Assembly: GCA_963819905.1 (NCBI GenBank)
Contig: CAWFXP010000001.1
Span: forward strand, 558,001-622,000
From: CAWCQC01 sp963819905
GTDB taxonomy: Bacteria; Actinomycetota; Thermoleophilia; Gaiellales; Gaiellaceae
DNA length: 64,000 bases
Direction of reading: 5' to 3'
Shown: in pieces, positions 33,193 through 41,839 of the stretch
Layout: each line of letters opens with the position of its first letter
Numbering within the stretch: the stretch's first letter is position 1
The notes under the pieces: model-generated
Database searches by the model: none
Told to the model about the DNA's origin: nothing
Seen by the model: the letters and a program-made list of their open reading frames with translations, nothing else
Program-made: the position numbers and the translations under genes

Positions 33193-34530
33193 ATGACACG
33201 ACCGCTCGCAGCCGTCGTCATGGCGGGGGGACTGGGAACCCGCATGAAGTCGAGCCGGCCGAAGCACGTCCACGAGGTGCTCGGTCGCCGGCTGGTCGAC
33301 TGGGTGATCGCCGCCGTCGAGCCGCTGGCCCCCCGGCCGCTCGTGCTCGTCTGCTCGCCCGCGACGCGTCCCGAGCTGGAGGGCACCCTCGGTGCAGACG
33401 TGACCATCGCGACTCAGGAACGCCCGCTCGGCACCGGTGACGCGGCGGCCTCGGCTCGCCCCGCTCTCGACGGATTCGAGGGTGACCTCCTGGTGCTGCC
33501 GGGCGACACGCCCAGGCTGAGGCCCGAGACGCTCGAGGCGCTCGTCGCCGAGCACCGCGAGGCCGACGCGGCGGTGACCGTGCTCACGTTCGAGCCGCCC
33601 GATCCCGGCGCCTACGGCCGGGTCGTCCGCGACGACGCCGGACGCCTTCGCGGGATCGTCGAGGCGGTCGATGCCACGCAGGAGCAGCTGGCGATCCGGG
33701 AAGTCAACTCGTCGATCTACCTGTTCGACGCGGCCGCTCTCTGGAGCGTGCTCGGCCGCCTCGATGCGGCCAACGCGCAGGGAGAGCTGTACCTGACCGA
33801 CGCGGTGCGGTTGCTCGTTGCTGACGGGCGCGCGGGTGCCGTCAGCCGAACAGCCGACGCGAGCGAGGTGGAAGGCGTCAATACGCGGGTCGAACTGGCG
33901 GCCGCGGCGGCTGCGCTTCGCGATCGCATCAACCATGCGCACATGCTGGCCGGCGCCGGCATCGTGGATCCGGCCACGACCTGGATCGAGCCGAGCGTCA
34001 CGCTCGAGCCGGACGCGGTGGTACACCCGTACACCGTGCTGCGCGGTGCGACGCACGTGTCCAGGGACGCCGAGGTCGGCCCGCACGTCGTCGCGGTCGA
34101 CGCGGTCATCGGGCCAGGCGCTCTGGTCGGGCCCTTCTGCTTCCTGCGGCCCGGGACGACGCTCGAGGATGCAGCGAAGGCGGGAACGTTCGTCGAGATC
34201 AAGAACAGCCGCATCGGAGCAGGGGCGAAGATCCCGCACCTCTCGTACGTCGGCGACGCGGACGTCGGCGAACGATCGAACATCGCCGCCGGAGCGATCA
34301 CCGCCAACTACCGCCCGGAGCTCGGGCCTGGGAAGCAGCGCACGGTCTTTGGTCGCAACGTCCATACGGGGAGCCACAATGTCTTCGTCGCCCCGGTCGA
34401 GATCGGGGACGGCGCGTGGATCGGCGCAGGCTCGACGATCACGGAGGACGTCCCGCCGGGTGCCCTCGCGCTCGCGCGGGCCCGGCAGGTGAACAAAGAG
34501 GGCTATCGTGGGGGATCGAAAGGTGACTGA
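33193..34530 (+). CDS. glmU: Bifunctional N-acetylglucosamine-1-phosphate uridyltransferase / glucosamine-1-phosphate acetyltransferase
   Basis: A 445-residue enzyme making UDP-GlcNAc for peptidoglycan. The N-terminal pyrophosphorylase domain has MAGGLGTRMKSSRPKH, PLGTGDAAASA and LPGDTPRL. The C-terminal left-handed beta-helix acetyltransferase has FVEIKNSRIGAGAKIPHLSY and SNIAAGAITANYRP. ATG at 33193 follows tRNA-Gln directly, leaving no room for a promoter of its own. The 3' end overlaps the prs start. Confidence 0.95.
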   Translation: MTRPLAAVVMAGGLGTRMKSSRPKHVHEVLGRRLVDWVIAAVEPLAPRPLVLVCSPATRPELEGTLGADVTIATQERPLGTGDAAASARPALDGFEGDLLVLPGDTPRLRPETLEALVAEHREADAAVTVLTFEPPDPGAYGRVVRDDAGRLRGIVEAVDATQEQLAIREVNSSIYLFDAAALWSVLGRLDAANAQGELYLTDAVRLLVADGRAGAVSRTADASEVEGVNTRVELAAAAAALRDRINHAHMLAGAGIVDPATTWIEPSVTLEPDAVVHPYTVLRGATHVSRDAEVGPHVVAVDAVIGPGALVGPFCFLRPGTTLEDAAKAGTFVEIKNSRIGAGAKIPHLSYVGDADVGERSNIAAGAITANYRPELGPGKQRTVFGRNVHTGSHNVFVAPVEIGDGAWIGAGSTITEDVPPGALALARARQVNKEGYRGGSKGD

Positions 34531-35572
34531 GCTGACGACGCTGCCGGGCCTCGACGTGCTCGAGACGCCCAGACCTGCCGAGGAGCGCGAACGCTGGTTA
34601 CAGCGGAGCCCCACGCCGCGGTTGATGCTGTTCTCGGGGCGCTCCAACCCCGAGCTTGCGTCGCGGATCGCCGACGAGCTCGGAATCGAGCTCGGCCCCG
34701 TCGAGCTCAAGACCTTCGCGAACGGCGAGACGTACTGCCGGTACCTGGAGTCGATCCGAGGCGCCGACGTGTTCATCGTCCAGTCGGGATCACCGCCGGT
34801 CAACGACCACCTCATGGAGCTGCTGATCCTGATCGACGCCGCGAAGCTCGCGTCCGCTCAGCGGATCACGGCCGTCCTGCCCTGGTACCCCTACTCGCGG
34901 CAGGACAAGAAGTCGGCGCCGCGCGAGCCGATCACGGCGAAGCTGCTCGCCGAGCTGCTGCAGGCGGCCGGCGTCGACCGCGTGCTGACGATGGATCTGC
35001 ACGCGGGCCAGATCCAGGGGTTCTTCACGGTTCCCGTCGACCACATGACGGCGCTGAAGCTGTTCGCCCAGCACTTCCGCGATCGCGGGCTCTTCGGCGA
35101 CGGGGTCGTGTCCGTGTCCCCCGACCCGGGTCGCGCGAAGATGGCACGGAAGTTCGGCGAGCTGCTCGAGGGCGAGCTGGCGATCCTGAACAAGACCCGC
35201 CCGACGCACGACGTCGCCACTGTCACCGAGGTCATCGGCCGCGTGAAGGGCAAGGTGGCGATCATGAGCGACGACATGATCGTGACCGGCGGCACACTCC
35301 TCGCAGGCGCGCTCGCCCTGAAGGAAGCCGGGGCGACCGAGGTCTACGCGTGCGCGACCCACGGGCTCTTCCCGGACGGAACGCTGCGGCGCATCGCCGA
35401 CAGCGACATCGAGCAGGTCGTCGTCACGGATACGGTGCCGATCAGCCCGCTCGAGCGCCCCGCGAAGCTCCAGGTGCTGACGGTATCGCGCATTCTCGCC
35501 GAGTCGATTCGCAACGTCTTCGCCGACGAGTCGGTCTCCGCGATCTTCGCGGGCGAGAACCAGCTCTTCTGA
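34523..35572 (+). CDS. prs: Ribose-phosphate diphosphokinase (PRPP synthetase)
   Basis: About 349 residues. The family landmarks FSGRSNPELASRIADELG, ANGETYCRYLESIRGADVF, WYPYSRQDKK, LTMDLHAGQIQGFF and SPDPGRAKMARKF are clear. The PRPP loop reads DDMIVTGGTLLAG where most members have DDMIDTGGT, an Asp-to-Val change. The N-terminus is about 35 residues longer than in many Prs proteins. I prefer GTG 34523 because GGGGGA lies seven bases upstream; GTG 34508 would add five residues. It overlaps glmU by 8 bases, and glmU-prs is a common actinobacterial pair. Confidence 0.93.
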   Translation: MTELTTLPGLDVLETPRPAEERERWLQRSPTPRLMLFSGRSNPELASRIADELGIELGPVELKTFANGETYCRYLESIRGADVFIVQSGSPPVNDHLMELLILIDAAKLASAQRITAVLPWYPYSRQDKKSAPREPITAKLLAELLQAAGVDRVLTMDLHAGQIQGFFTVPVDHMTALKLFAQHFRDRGLFGDGVVSVSPDPGRAKMARKFGELLEGELAILNKTRPTHDVATVTEVIGRVKGKVAIMSDDMIVTGGTLLAGALALKEAGATEVYACATHGLFPDGTLRRIADSDIEQVVVTDTVPISPLERPAKLQVLTVSRILAESIRNVFADESVSAIFAGENQLF

Positions 35573-35637
35573 GAGAAACCTGATAACAAGTCCATGAGCG
35601 GCGCGGCCGTGTCGCCCTGATCAGGAAGGGGAAATTG

Positions 35638-35934
35638 GTGCCGGAGTTCAAGTTCGAGAAGAAGGAAGTCCTCAGCCGGAAGGAGGCGGCTGGTCGGCTT
35701 TCGGCGATCGCCAAGGCGCTCGGCTCCGACGGCTCGTTCGAGCTGGAGCGAGAGGGCGAGACGCTGTCGCTCGACGTCGCGGAGGAAGTGAAGCTCGAGT
35801 TCGAAGTCGAGATCAAGGATGACGAGACGGAGCTCGAGATCGAGCTCAAGTGGTCAACCACCCCACCCCCGCCGAAGCCGAAGCCGGTCGCGTCGGCGAA
35901 ACGCACGAGACGTCGACGTGCCTCGCCGGCCTGA
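35638..35934 (+). CDS. Amphi-Trp domain-containing protein
   Basis: A 98-residue small acidic protein with a basic tail. FKFEKKEVLSRKEAAGRLSA and the run of Glu/Asp-rich beta strands ending in ELKWS match the amphi-Trp domain as I know it; the function is unknown. The C-terminal 30 residues (PPPPKPKPVASAKRTRRRR) are Pro/Lys/Arg-rich and could contact nucleic acid. GTG 35638 has AGGAAGGGG upstream. Separated from prs by 65 bases. Confidence 0.75.
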   Translation: MPEFKFEKKEVLSRKEAAGRLSAIAKALGSDGSFELEREGETLSLDVAEEVKLEFEVEIKDDETELEIELKWSTTPPPPKPKPVASAKRTRRRRASPA

Positions 35935-36012
35935 CCCCGCGGGTTTCCAGACCGGAGGGACCCCAGGGCGAAACCAACTCGTCTAGACCCGTCCGCTGCC
36001 CCGAGGGTCAGG

Positions 36013-36047
36013 CCGGTCGACCGGAGAATGACGCGAGGGCACGTCAT
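36013..36047 (+). promoter_or_regulatory. Palindrome and hairpin upstream of rplY
   Basis: CCGGTCGACCGG (36013-36024) is a perfect 12-base palindrome, and ATGACG-N8-CGTCAT (36028-36047) has perfect 6-base arms. Both lie in the 181-base gap before rplY, upstream of its -10, and may be operator sites. The rest of this gap shows nothing else. Confidence 0.35.
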
Positions 36048-36098
36048 ATTGCCGTTCCCGGCGCCTGCTCACGCCCTCGGAGAGGGTGTGCCATTGGC

Positions 36099-36104
36099 TA
36101 GACT
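36099..36104 (+). promoter_or_regulatory. Probable -10 box of rplY
   Basis: TAGACT ends 11 bases before the ATG at 36116, predicting a leader of only four or five bases. Confidence 0.45.
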
Positions 36105-36115
36105 TCCCGACCGGT

Positions 36116-36799
36116 ATGGCGGGACAGCGAGTACGGCTCGAGGTAAAGGGACGCGACGAGTGTGGCAGCGCCCCCTCCCGTCGCCTGCGGCGCGAGGGGT
36201 TCGTTCCCGGCGTGCTCTACGGCTCGGGTGAGCCGCGGGCGTTCTCCGTCGGCGAGCGGGACCTGAGGCACGCGCTCGCCGGCGAGCACGGTACGCACGC
36301 GATCCTCGACGTGGTCATCGAGGGCGCGAAGAAGGAGCATCACGCGGTCCTCAAGGACTACCAGCTCGATCCGATCCGCTCGACGCTCCTGCACGTGGAC
36401 TTGCACGAGGTCAGGCTCGACCGCCCGATCCAGGCTCAGGTTTCCGTCGAGCTGGTCGGCGAGCCGGCGGGCGTGAAGGTCGGCGGTCTCCTCAGCCAGG
36501 TCGTTCGCGAGATCACGGTCGAAGCTCTGCCGATGTCGATGCCGGACCGTTTCGAGATCGACGTCTCTGCACTCGAGATCGGCGACAGCGTTCGTATCTC
36601 CGAGGTCGCCGTCCCAGAAGGGGCGACGTTCGTCGACGACGACGAAACGGTCGTCGCCTCCGTCCTCGCGCCGCGCCGCGTCGAGCTGCCCGAGGACCTG
36701 GTGGAGGAAGAGGTGGAGGGCGAAGAGGGCGAGCTGGTCGAAGGCGAAGCGGAAGAGTCCGCGCCGGCCGACGAGGCCGAGCCGGAACCCTCCGACTAG
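36116..36799 (+). CDS. rplY: 50S ribosomal protein L25 / general stress protein Ctc
   Basis: A 227-residue Ctc-type L25, which binds 5S rRNA. The N-terminal domain has RRLRREGFVPGVLYGSGEPR, then HAVLKDYQLDPIRSTLLHVD. The C-terminal TL5-like domain contains GVKVGGLLSQVVREITVEAL and ends in a long Glu-rich tail typical of high-GC actinobacteria. ATG 36116 was chosen over upstream starts because the family begins a few residues before VRLEVKGRDECG, and because the -10 lies just in front. Followed three bases later by pth, a classic pairing. Confidence 0.93.
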   Translation: MAGQRVRLEVKGRDECGSAPSRRLRREGFVPGVLYGSGEPRAFSVGERDLRHALAGEHGTHAILDVVIEGAKKEHHAVLKDYQLDPIRSTLLHVDLHEVRLDRPIQAQVSVELVGEPAGVKVGGLLSQVVREITVEALPMSMPDRFEIDVSALEIGDSVRISEVAVPEGATFVDDDETVVASVLAPRRVELPEDLVEEEVEGEEGELVEGEAEESAPADEAEPEPSD

Positions 36800-36802
36800 C
36801 CG

Positions 36803-37414
36803 GTGCGATTCCCCGGTCGAGGCGAGCGCGCCTCGACGCTCGACTACCTCGTCGCGGGACTGGGCAACCCGGGCGGGGAGTACGCGTCGACCCGCCACAA
36901 CGTCGGCTTCATGGTCGCGGACGAGCTTGCCCGCCGCCACGGGGCGGGGTTCCGATCGAAGTTCAGCGGCCGCGTCGCGGACGTCAGGCACGACGGCGTT
37001 CGCCTCGCCCTGCTCGAGCCCCAGACCTACATGAACGAGTCCGGTCGTTCCGTGGCCGCTGCCCTTCGCTTCTACAAGACACCGCTCGACCGCCTCCTCG
37101 TGGTGCACGACGAGGTCGATCTCGAATTCGGCCGCCTGCAGGCGAGGCTCGGAGGCGGGCTGGCCGGGCACAACGGGCTGCGCTCGATCGCGGACAACTG
37201 CGGGGGCCCCGACTTCTTGCGGCTCAGGGTCGGGGTCGGCCGCCCCGAGCGCGGCGATCCGCGGCCCGTGGCCGACTACGTCCTGTCGCCGTTCGCGCCC
37301 GACCTGGACGTGGACGCGCTCGTGACCCGGGCAGCCGACGCCGCCGAGACGCTCGTCACCGAGGGCCTCGAGATCACGATGACCCGCTACAACGAACGCG
37401 ACCCAGAGCCGTGA
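36803..37414 (+). CDS. pth: Peptidyl-tRNA hydrolase
   Basis: A 203-residue enzyme that releases stalled peptidyl-tRNA. Catalytic and binding residues are visible: VAGLGNPGGEYASTRHNVGF with the active His, TYMNESG, VHDEVDLEFG with the catalytic Asp, and GHNGLRSI. GTG start three bases after rplY. A small inverted repeat (CGTGAC/GTCACG) covers its stop codon. Confidence 0.95.
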   Translation: MRFPGRGERASTLDYLVAGLGNPGGEYASTRHNVGFMVADELARRHGAGFRSKFSGRVADVRHDGVRLALLEPQTYMNESGRSVAAALRFYKTPLDRLLVVHDEVDLEFGRLQARLGGGLAGHNGLRSIADNCGGPDFLRLRVGVGRPERGDPRPVADYVLSPFAPDLDVDALVTRAADAAETLVTEGLEITMTRYNERDPEP

Positions 37415-37427
37415 CACTCTCGTCACG
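37410..37427 (+). repeat. Inverted repeat at the pth stop
   Basis: CGTGAC, six-base loop, GTCACG; no T-run follows. It could be a weak terminator or an operator for mfd 30 bases downstream. Confidence 0.35.
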
Positions 37428-37458
37428 ATTCACGCAACACCCGCGCGTCGCCCGACGT

Positions 37459-37464
37459 TACGCT
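37459..37464 (+). promoter_or_regulatory. Leaderless-type -10 box of mfd
   Basis: TACGCT ends 8 bases before GTG 37473. Confidence 0.4.
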
Positions 37465-37472
37465 GATAGCGG

Positions 37473-40400
37473 GTGGTGGCATGGGGTGGCCCCCTGCGAA
37501 GGCCGGCGAGGGAGGTGGCGCGGGATCCCGGTCGCCGAATGCCGATGACGGCCGCACAGGATCACGCTTCGAGTCCTCGCATCGAGCAGCCGGTGCTCGG
37601 GACGCTCGCCGCCGAGCTCGCCGACGCGGAGCGGCTGCGGAACTTTCTCGCCGCCTGGCCCGCCCGGGCGCGCGTTTCCGAGCCGCTCCTTCCCATCGTG
37701 CTCGCCGCCCTCTGGCTGGCCCGCGAGCCGCGCGGGCCTCTCGTCTGTCTGCTTCCCGAGGACGCGGACGCCCGCGACGTCGCCGATGCGGTGGGCTGGT
37801 TCCTCGGCAGCGAGCAGGTAGGCCTTCTCGCCTCACGCGGCGTCACGCACGAAAGCGGCCTCGAGCCGCCGCCGCACCTCGTCGGTGAGCGGGCGCGGGC
37901 GCTCGATCTCGTCTCGCGCGGAGGTCTCGTTTGCGCATCCGCGCTCGGCTACGCGCAGGCGGTTCCGCCCGCGGAGGCGCGCGCGGCGACGCTTCGGATC
38001 GCGGTCGGCGACGAGCCGGGGATCGACCTGCTGGTCGAGGAGCTCGCGCTCGCCGGATACGAACGGGTCGAGCGCGCCGAGCGCCGCGGCGAGTTCGCGG
38101 TGCGCGGAGGGCTCGTCGACGTCTTCGGCTCGACGGGCCGCGACCCGCTTCGGATCGAGCTCTTCGGCGACGAGGTCGAGGCGATTCGCGCGTTCTCGCC
38201 GTTCACGCAGCGGACGCTTCACCCGGTCGAGCAGGCGGTCGTGTACCCGTCGGCGGAACGCCGAGGCGACCTCGTCGAGCCGGGGGAGGACGCTGGCGGC
38301 GTGCCGGGCGACCTCGTGCCCCCGCTCGCCGGCTGCGATGTCGTCTGGATGGCCGATCAGGTGCGCTCGGTGTGGGCGGAGGAGCTCGGCGGTCTCCTCG
38401 ACCTGGGCGAGGTCGTCGAGCTCGACCCACTTCCGTCGGGACAACCGTTCACGTTCGAGGCGCAGCGCCCGGCCGTCGCCGCGCGCGGGCTCGCCGAGGC
38501 CGAGAACGACCTGACCTCCTTCCTTCGCGCGGGAAACCGGGTGGTCGTCGCGTTCCCACACCGGGGCGAAGCGCTCCGCACCGGTGCGCTCCTGCGGCGT
38601 GTCGAGCCGCGGTTGCTGGAGCCCGGAGACGGCCTGCCGGCGGAGCCCGAGCTGCTCTTTGCCGTGTCGTCCGCGCGCCGAGGCTTCGTCTCTCGCGACC
38701 TACAGCTGGTGCTGCTGCCGGACACACAGGTGTTCCGCAAGCGCCCGCCGCGGGCGGACGCGCGCCTCGGGAAGGCACTGCAGAGCTTCGCCGACCTGCG
38801 CGTCGGCGACCACGTCGTGCACGAGGATCACGGGGTCGGCCGCTTGCTCGGCTTCGAGACGAAGACCGTCGCCGGCGTGACGCGCGACTATCTCTTCCTC
38901 GCGTTCCGGGGCGACGACCGCCTCTACGTGCCCCACGAGCAGATCGGCAAGGTCTCGCGCTATGTCGGCGCCGACGGGTCGGCCCCGGCGCTCTCGAAGC
39001 TCGGCGGCAAGGCGTGGCAGAACCTGAAGGCGCGGGCCCGTGACGGGGCCCGAGAGCTCGCCGGCGAGCTGGTCGCGCTCTACGCGCGTCGCCAGCGGGC
39101 GGAGGGAGTCGCCTACGACGCCGACGACGACCTCGTCGAGGAGCTCGAGGCGAGCTTCGCGTTCGACGAGACGCCCGACCAGCAGCGGGCGATCGAGGCG
39201 GTGAAAGAGGATCTCGAATCGGTCCGGCCGATGGACCGGCTGGTCTGCGGTGACGTCGGCTTCGGGAAGACCGAGGTCGCCGTGCGGGCGGCCTTCGTCG
39301 TGGTCGCAGGCGGCAGGCAGGCGCTCGTCCTCTCGCCGACCACCGTCCTCGCCCAGCAGCACTGGAACACGTTCCGCGAGCGCTATCGCGACTTGCCGGT
39401 CCGCGTCGAGATGATCTCCCGCTTTCGCAGGCCGCGCGAGGTGAAGGAGGTGCTCGCGGACTTCACGGCGGGCAAGGTCGACGTCCTGATCGGCACACAT
39501 CGCGTGCTGTCACGCGACATCGTCCCGAAGGAGCTGGGCCTGGTCGTGGTCGACGAGGAGCAGCGGTTCGGCGTCGCACAGAAGGAGCTCCTGCGGCAGC
39601 TCAGGCTCGAGGTCGACGTGCTCTCCCTGTCAGCGACACCGATCCCGAGAACGCTCCACATGTCGCTCGCGGGGCTCCGCGACATCAGCGTCATCGAGAC
39701 GCCGCCGCAGGGCCGCCGGCCGATCCGGACGCACGTCGGCGAGTACGACGAGGAGCTGCTGCGGCACGCCCTCGCCCGCGAGCAGGCGCGAGAAGGCCAG
39801 TCGTTCTACCTCCACAACCGCGTCGAGACGATCGATGAGTGCGCCGAGAAGCTGCGCCAGCTCTGTCCGGAGCTCAGGTTCCTGGTCGCGCACGGGCAGC
39901 TGCCCGAGAGGAACCTCGAGGAGCGGATGCTGTCCTTCATCCGGGGTGACGCCGACGTCCTCGTCTCGACGACGATCATCGAGTCCGGCCTCGACATCCC
40001 CCAGGCGAACACGCTCGTGGTGGAGCGTGCCGACACCCTCGGGCTCGCCCAGCTCTACCAGATCAGGGGGCGCGTGGGACGGAGCGACGCCGTCGCTCAC
40101 GCCTACCTCTTCTATCCCGACGCGACGGAGCTACCGCAGGAAGCCAGGGCGAGGCTCGCGACGCTCGCCGACCACACGGAGCTCGGTGCCGGCTTCGCGA
40201 TCGCGATGCGGGACCTCGAGATCCGGGGCGCGGGAAACCTCCTCGGCAGCGAGCAATCGGGCCACGTCGCGGCGATCGGCTTCGAGCTGTACGTCGAGCT
40301 GCTCGGCGAGGCGGTGGCGGAGCTCTCGGGTACACGTCGCGCGACGGCCCGTCCCGTTCGGGTCGACGCCCAGGTGGACGCCTACATCCCCGCTTCCTAC

Positions 40401-40775
40401 ATCGCCGCCGAGGCCGCCAAGATCGACCTCCACCGCCGGATCGCTCTGGCCGAGTTCGAGGACGAGCTCCGCGAGCTGCGGGCTGCGACGGAGGATCGCT
40501 TCGGCCCCACCCCGGAGCCGGTCGACCACCTCTTCGCCATCCAGGAGGCGAAGCTGAAGCTGGCGCGGATCGGCGCCGACTATCTCGTCGTTCGCGGCGG
40601 AAAGGCGATCGTCGGGCCGCTCGTGCTCGGCTCGGACGACCTGCGCGACCTCCGCCGAGCCTCCGCGACGGCCGTGTACACGAGCGCGCGCCGCGAGGTC
40701 GCCCTCCGTACGGACGGGTTCCCGGGAGCGCTCGAGTTGGTCGATGCTATCCTGGGAATCCGGCTCGCGGCCTAG
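37473..40775 (+). CDS. mfd: Transcription-repair coupling factor Mfd
   Basis: An 1100-residue DNA translocase that removes stalled RNA polymerase and recruits UvrA. Domains in order: UvrB-like module (about 40-330), CarD-like RNA polymerase interaction domain (LRVGDHVVHEDHGVGRLLGF, about 445-520), RecG-like helicase with GDVGFGKTEVAVRAAF and DEEQRFG, TRG region, and C-terminal TRCF domain. GTG 37473 agrees with a TACGCT box eight bases upstream but adds a 22-residue basic extension; ATG 37539 or 37545 are alternatives that give a more usual N-terminus. Confidence 0.95.
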   Translation: MVAWGGPLRRPAREVARDPGRRMPMTAAQDHASSPRIEQPVLGTLAAELADAERLRNFLAAWPARARVSEPLLPIVLAALWLAREPRGPLVCLLPEDADARDVADAVGWFLGSEQVGLLASRGVTHESGLEPPPHLVGERARALDLVSRGGLVCASALGYAQAVPPAEARAATLRIAVGDEPGIDLLVEELALAGYERVERAERRGEFAVRGGLVDVFGSTGRDPLRIELFGDEVEAIRAFSPFTQRTLHPVEQAVVYPSAERRGDLVEPGEDAGGVPGDLVPPLAGCDVVWMADQVRSVWAEELGGLLDLGEVVELDPLPSGQPFTFEAQRPAVAARGLAEAENDLTSFLRAGNRVVVAFPHRGEALRTGALLRRVEPRLLEPGDGLPAEPELLFAVSSARRGFVSRDLQLVLLPDTQVFRKRPPRADARLGKALQSFADLRVGDHVVHEDHGVGRLLGFETKTVAGVTRDYLFLAFRGDDRLYVPHEQIGKVSRYVGADGSAPALSKLGGKAWQNLKARARDGARELAGELVALYARRQRAEGVAYDADDDLVEELEASFAFDETPDQQRAIEAVKEDLESVRPMDRLVCGDVGFGKTEVAVRAAFVVVAGGRQALVLSPTTVLAQQHWNTFRERYRDLPVRVEMISRFRRPREVKEVLADFTAGKVDVLIGTHRVLSRDIVPKELGLVVVDEEQRFGVAQKELLRQLRLEVDVLSLSATPIPRTLHMSLAGLRDISVIETPPQGRRPIRTHVGEYDEELLRHALAREQAREGQSFYLHNRVETIDECAEKLRQLCPELRFLVAHGQLPERNLEERMLSFIRGDADVLVSTTIIESGLDIPQANTLVVERADTLGLAQLYQIRGRVGRSDAVAHAYLFYPDATELPQEARARLATLADHTELGAGFAIAMRDLEIRGAGNLLGSEQSGHVAAIGFELYVELLGEAVAELSGTRRATARPVRVDAQVDAYIPASYIAAEAAKIDLHRRIALAEFEDELRELRAATEDRFGPTPEPVDHLFAIQEAKLKLARIGADYLVVRGGKAIVGPLVLGSDDLRDLRRASATAVYTSARREVALRTDGFPGALELVDAILGIRLAA

Positions 40776-40794
40776 AATTTCCTCGCCTCTCTCG

Positions 40795-41838
40795 ATGCTT
40801 TCCTCCCGCCTCCTCGCTCTGCCTGTGCTCGTTGCGGCGCTTGCCTTCGCACTCGCCGCGTGCGGCGGTGGGGGCGGGACGACGACCCAGGCCGCCGACA
40901 CGAGCGCGACGCAGGTGCCGGCCGACGCCGTCGCGGTCGTCAACGGAACGCCCATCCCGAGAGCGTCGTTCGAGCGCTTCCTGGAGCAGTCGAAGCGGGC
41001 ATACGAATCGCAGGGCCGCGAGTTCCCGAAGACGGGGTCGCCCGAGTACGAGCAGCTGAAGAGCTCGAACATCGACTACCTCGTCCAGCGCCTCGTGCTG
41101 GAGAAGGAGGCGGCCGCGCTCGGCGTCACCGTGACGGCGGCCGCGATCAAGGAGGACCTCGACGGGTTGATCGACCAGTACTTCGCGGGTGACCTGAAGG
41201 CGTACGAGGACGAGCTGAAGAAGCAGGGCCTGACCCAGGAGGACGTCGAGTCCGACGTCAAGTCGCGCCTGGTCGAGCAGCAGCTGTTCGACGACGTCAC
41301 GAAGGACGTGACCATCGACGACGCCGACGTCAGGGCGTACTACGACGAGAACACGGAGGAGTTCAAGACGGCCGAGAGCCGCGAGGTCGCTCACATTCTC
41401 GTCGAGACGAAGAAGGAAGCAGACGAGATCTACCAGCAGCTCCAGGACGGGGCCGACTTCGCCGAGCTCGCCGAGCAGCGATCGCAGGATCCGTCGTCCG
41501 CCGTGCAGGGCGGCAAGCTCACCGACGAGCGCGGCAGCTTCGTGCCCGAGTTCGAGAAGGTCGCGTTCGCGATCGAGACCGGCGAGGTCGCGCAGCCGGT
41601 GAAGTCGGAGTTCGGCTGGCATGTCATCACGGCGCTCGAGGACACGAAGCCGGCGTCGACCACGCCGTTCGAGGAGGCGGAGACAGAGATCCGGGAGACC
41701 GTGCTCCAGCAGAAGAAGAACGAGGTCATGACAGCCTGGGTCGAGGACGTCCTCGCGAAGTACGACATCGTCTACGCCCCGGGCTTCCAGCCGCTCACGG
41801 ACTCGGGCCTCGACCACACCGCGACCACGGCCCCGTAG
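40795..41838 (+). CDS. Lipoprotein peptidyl-prolyl isomerase, SurA/PrsA type
   Basis: A 347-residue secreted foldase. The signal peptide ends in a lipobox (ALAAC, Cys23), so the protein is lipid-anchored outside the membrane. A SurA_N-like helical region (about 45-205, with LVQRLVLEKEAAALGVTVT) is followed by a parvulin domain (REVAHILVETKKEAD to EFGWHVITALED). The ATG at 40795 is the start that makes the signal peptide; TAGAAT at 40773-40778, over the mfd stop, may be its -10. It ends one base before mazG. Confidence 0.9.
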   Translation: MLSSRLLALPVLVAALAFALAACGGGGGTTTQAADTSATQVPADAVAVVNGTPIPRASFERFLEQSKRAYESQGREFPKTGSPEYEQLKSSNIDYLVQRLVLEKEAAALGVTVTAAAIKEDLDGLIDQYFAGDLKAYEDELKKQGLTQEDVESDVKSRLVEQQLFDDVTKDVTIDDADVRAYYDENTEEFKTAESREVAHILVETKKEADEIYQQLQDGADFAELAEQRSQDPSSAVQGGKLTDERGSFVPEFEKVAFAIETGEVAQPVKSEFGWHVITALEDTKPASTTPFEEAETEIRETVLQQKKNEVMTAWVEDVLAKYDIVYAPGFQPLTDSGLDHTATTAP

Positions 41839-41839
41839 T

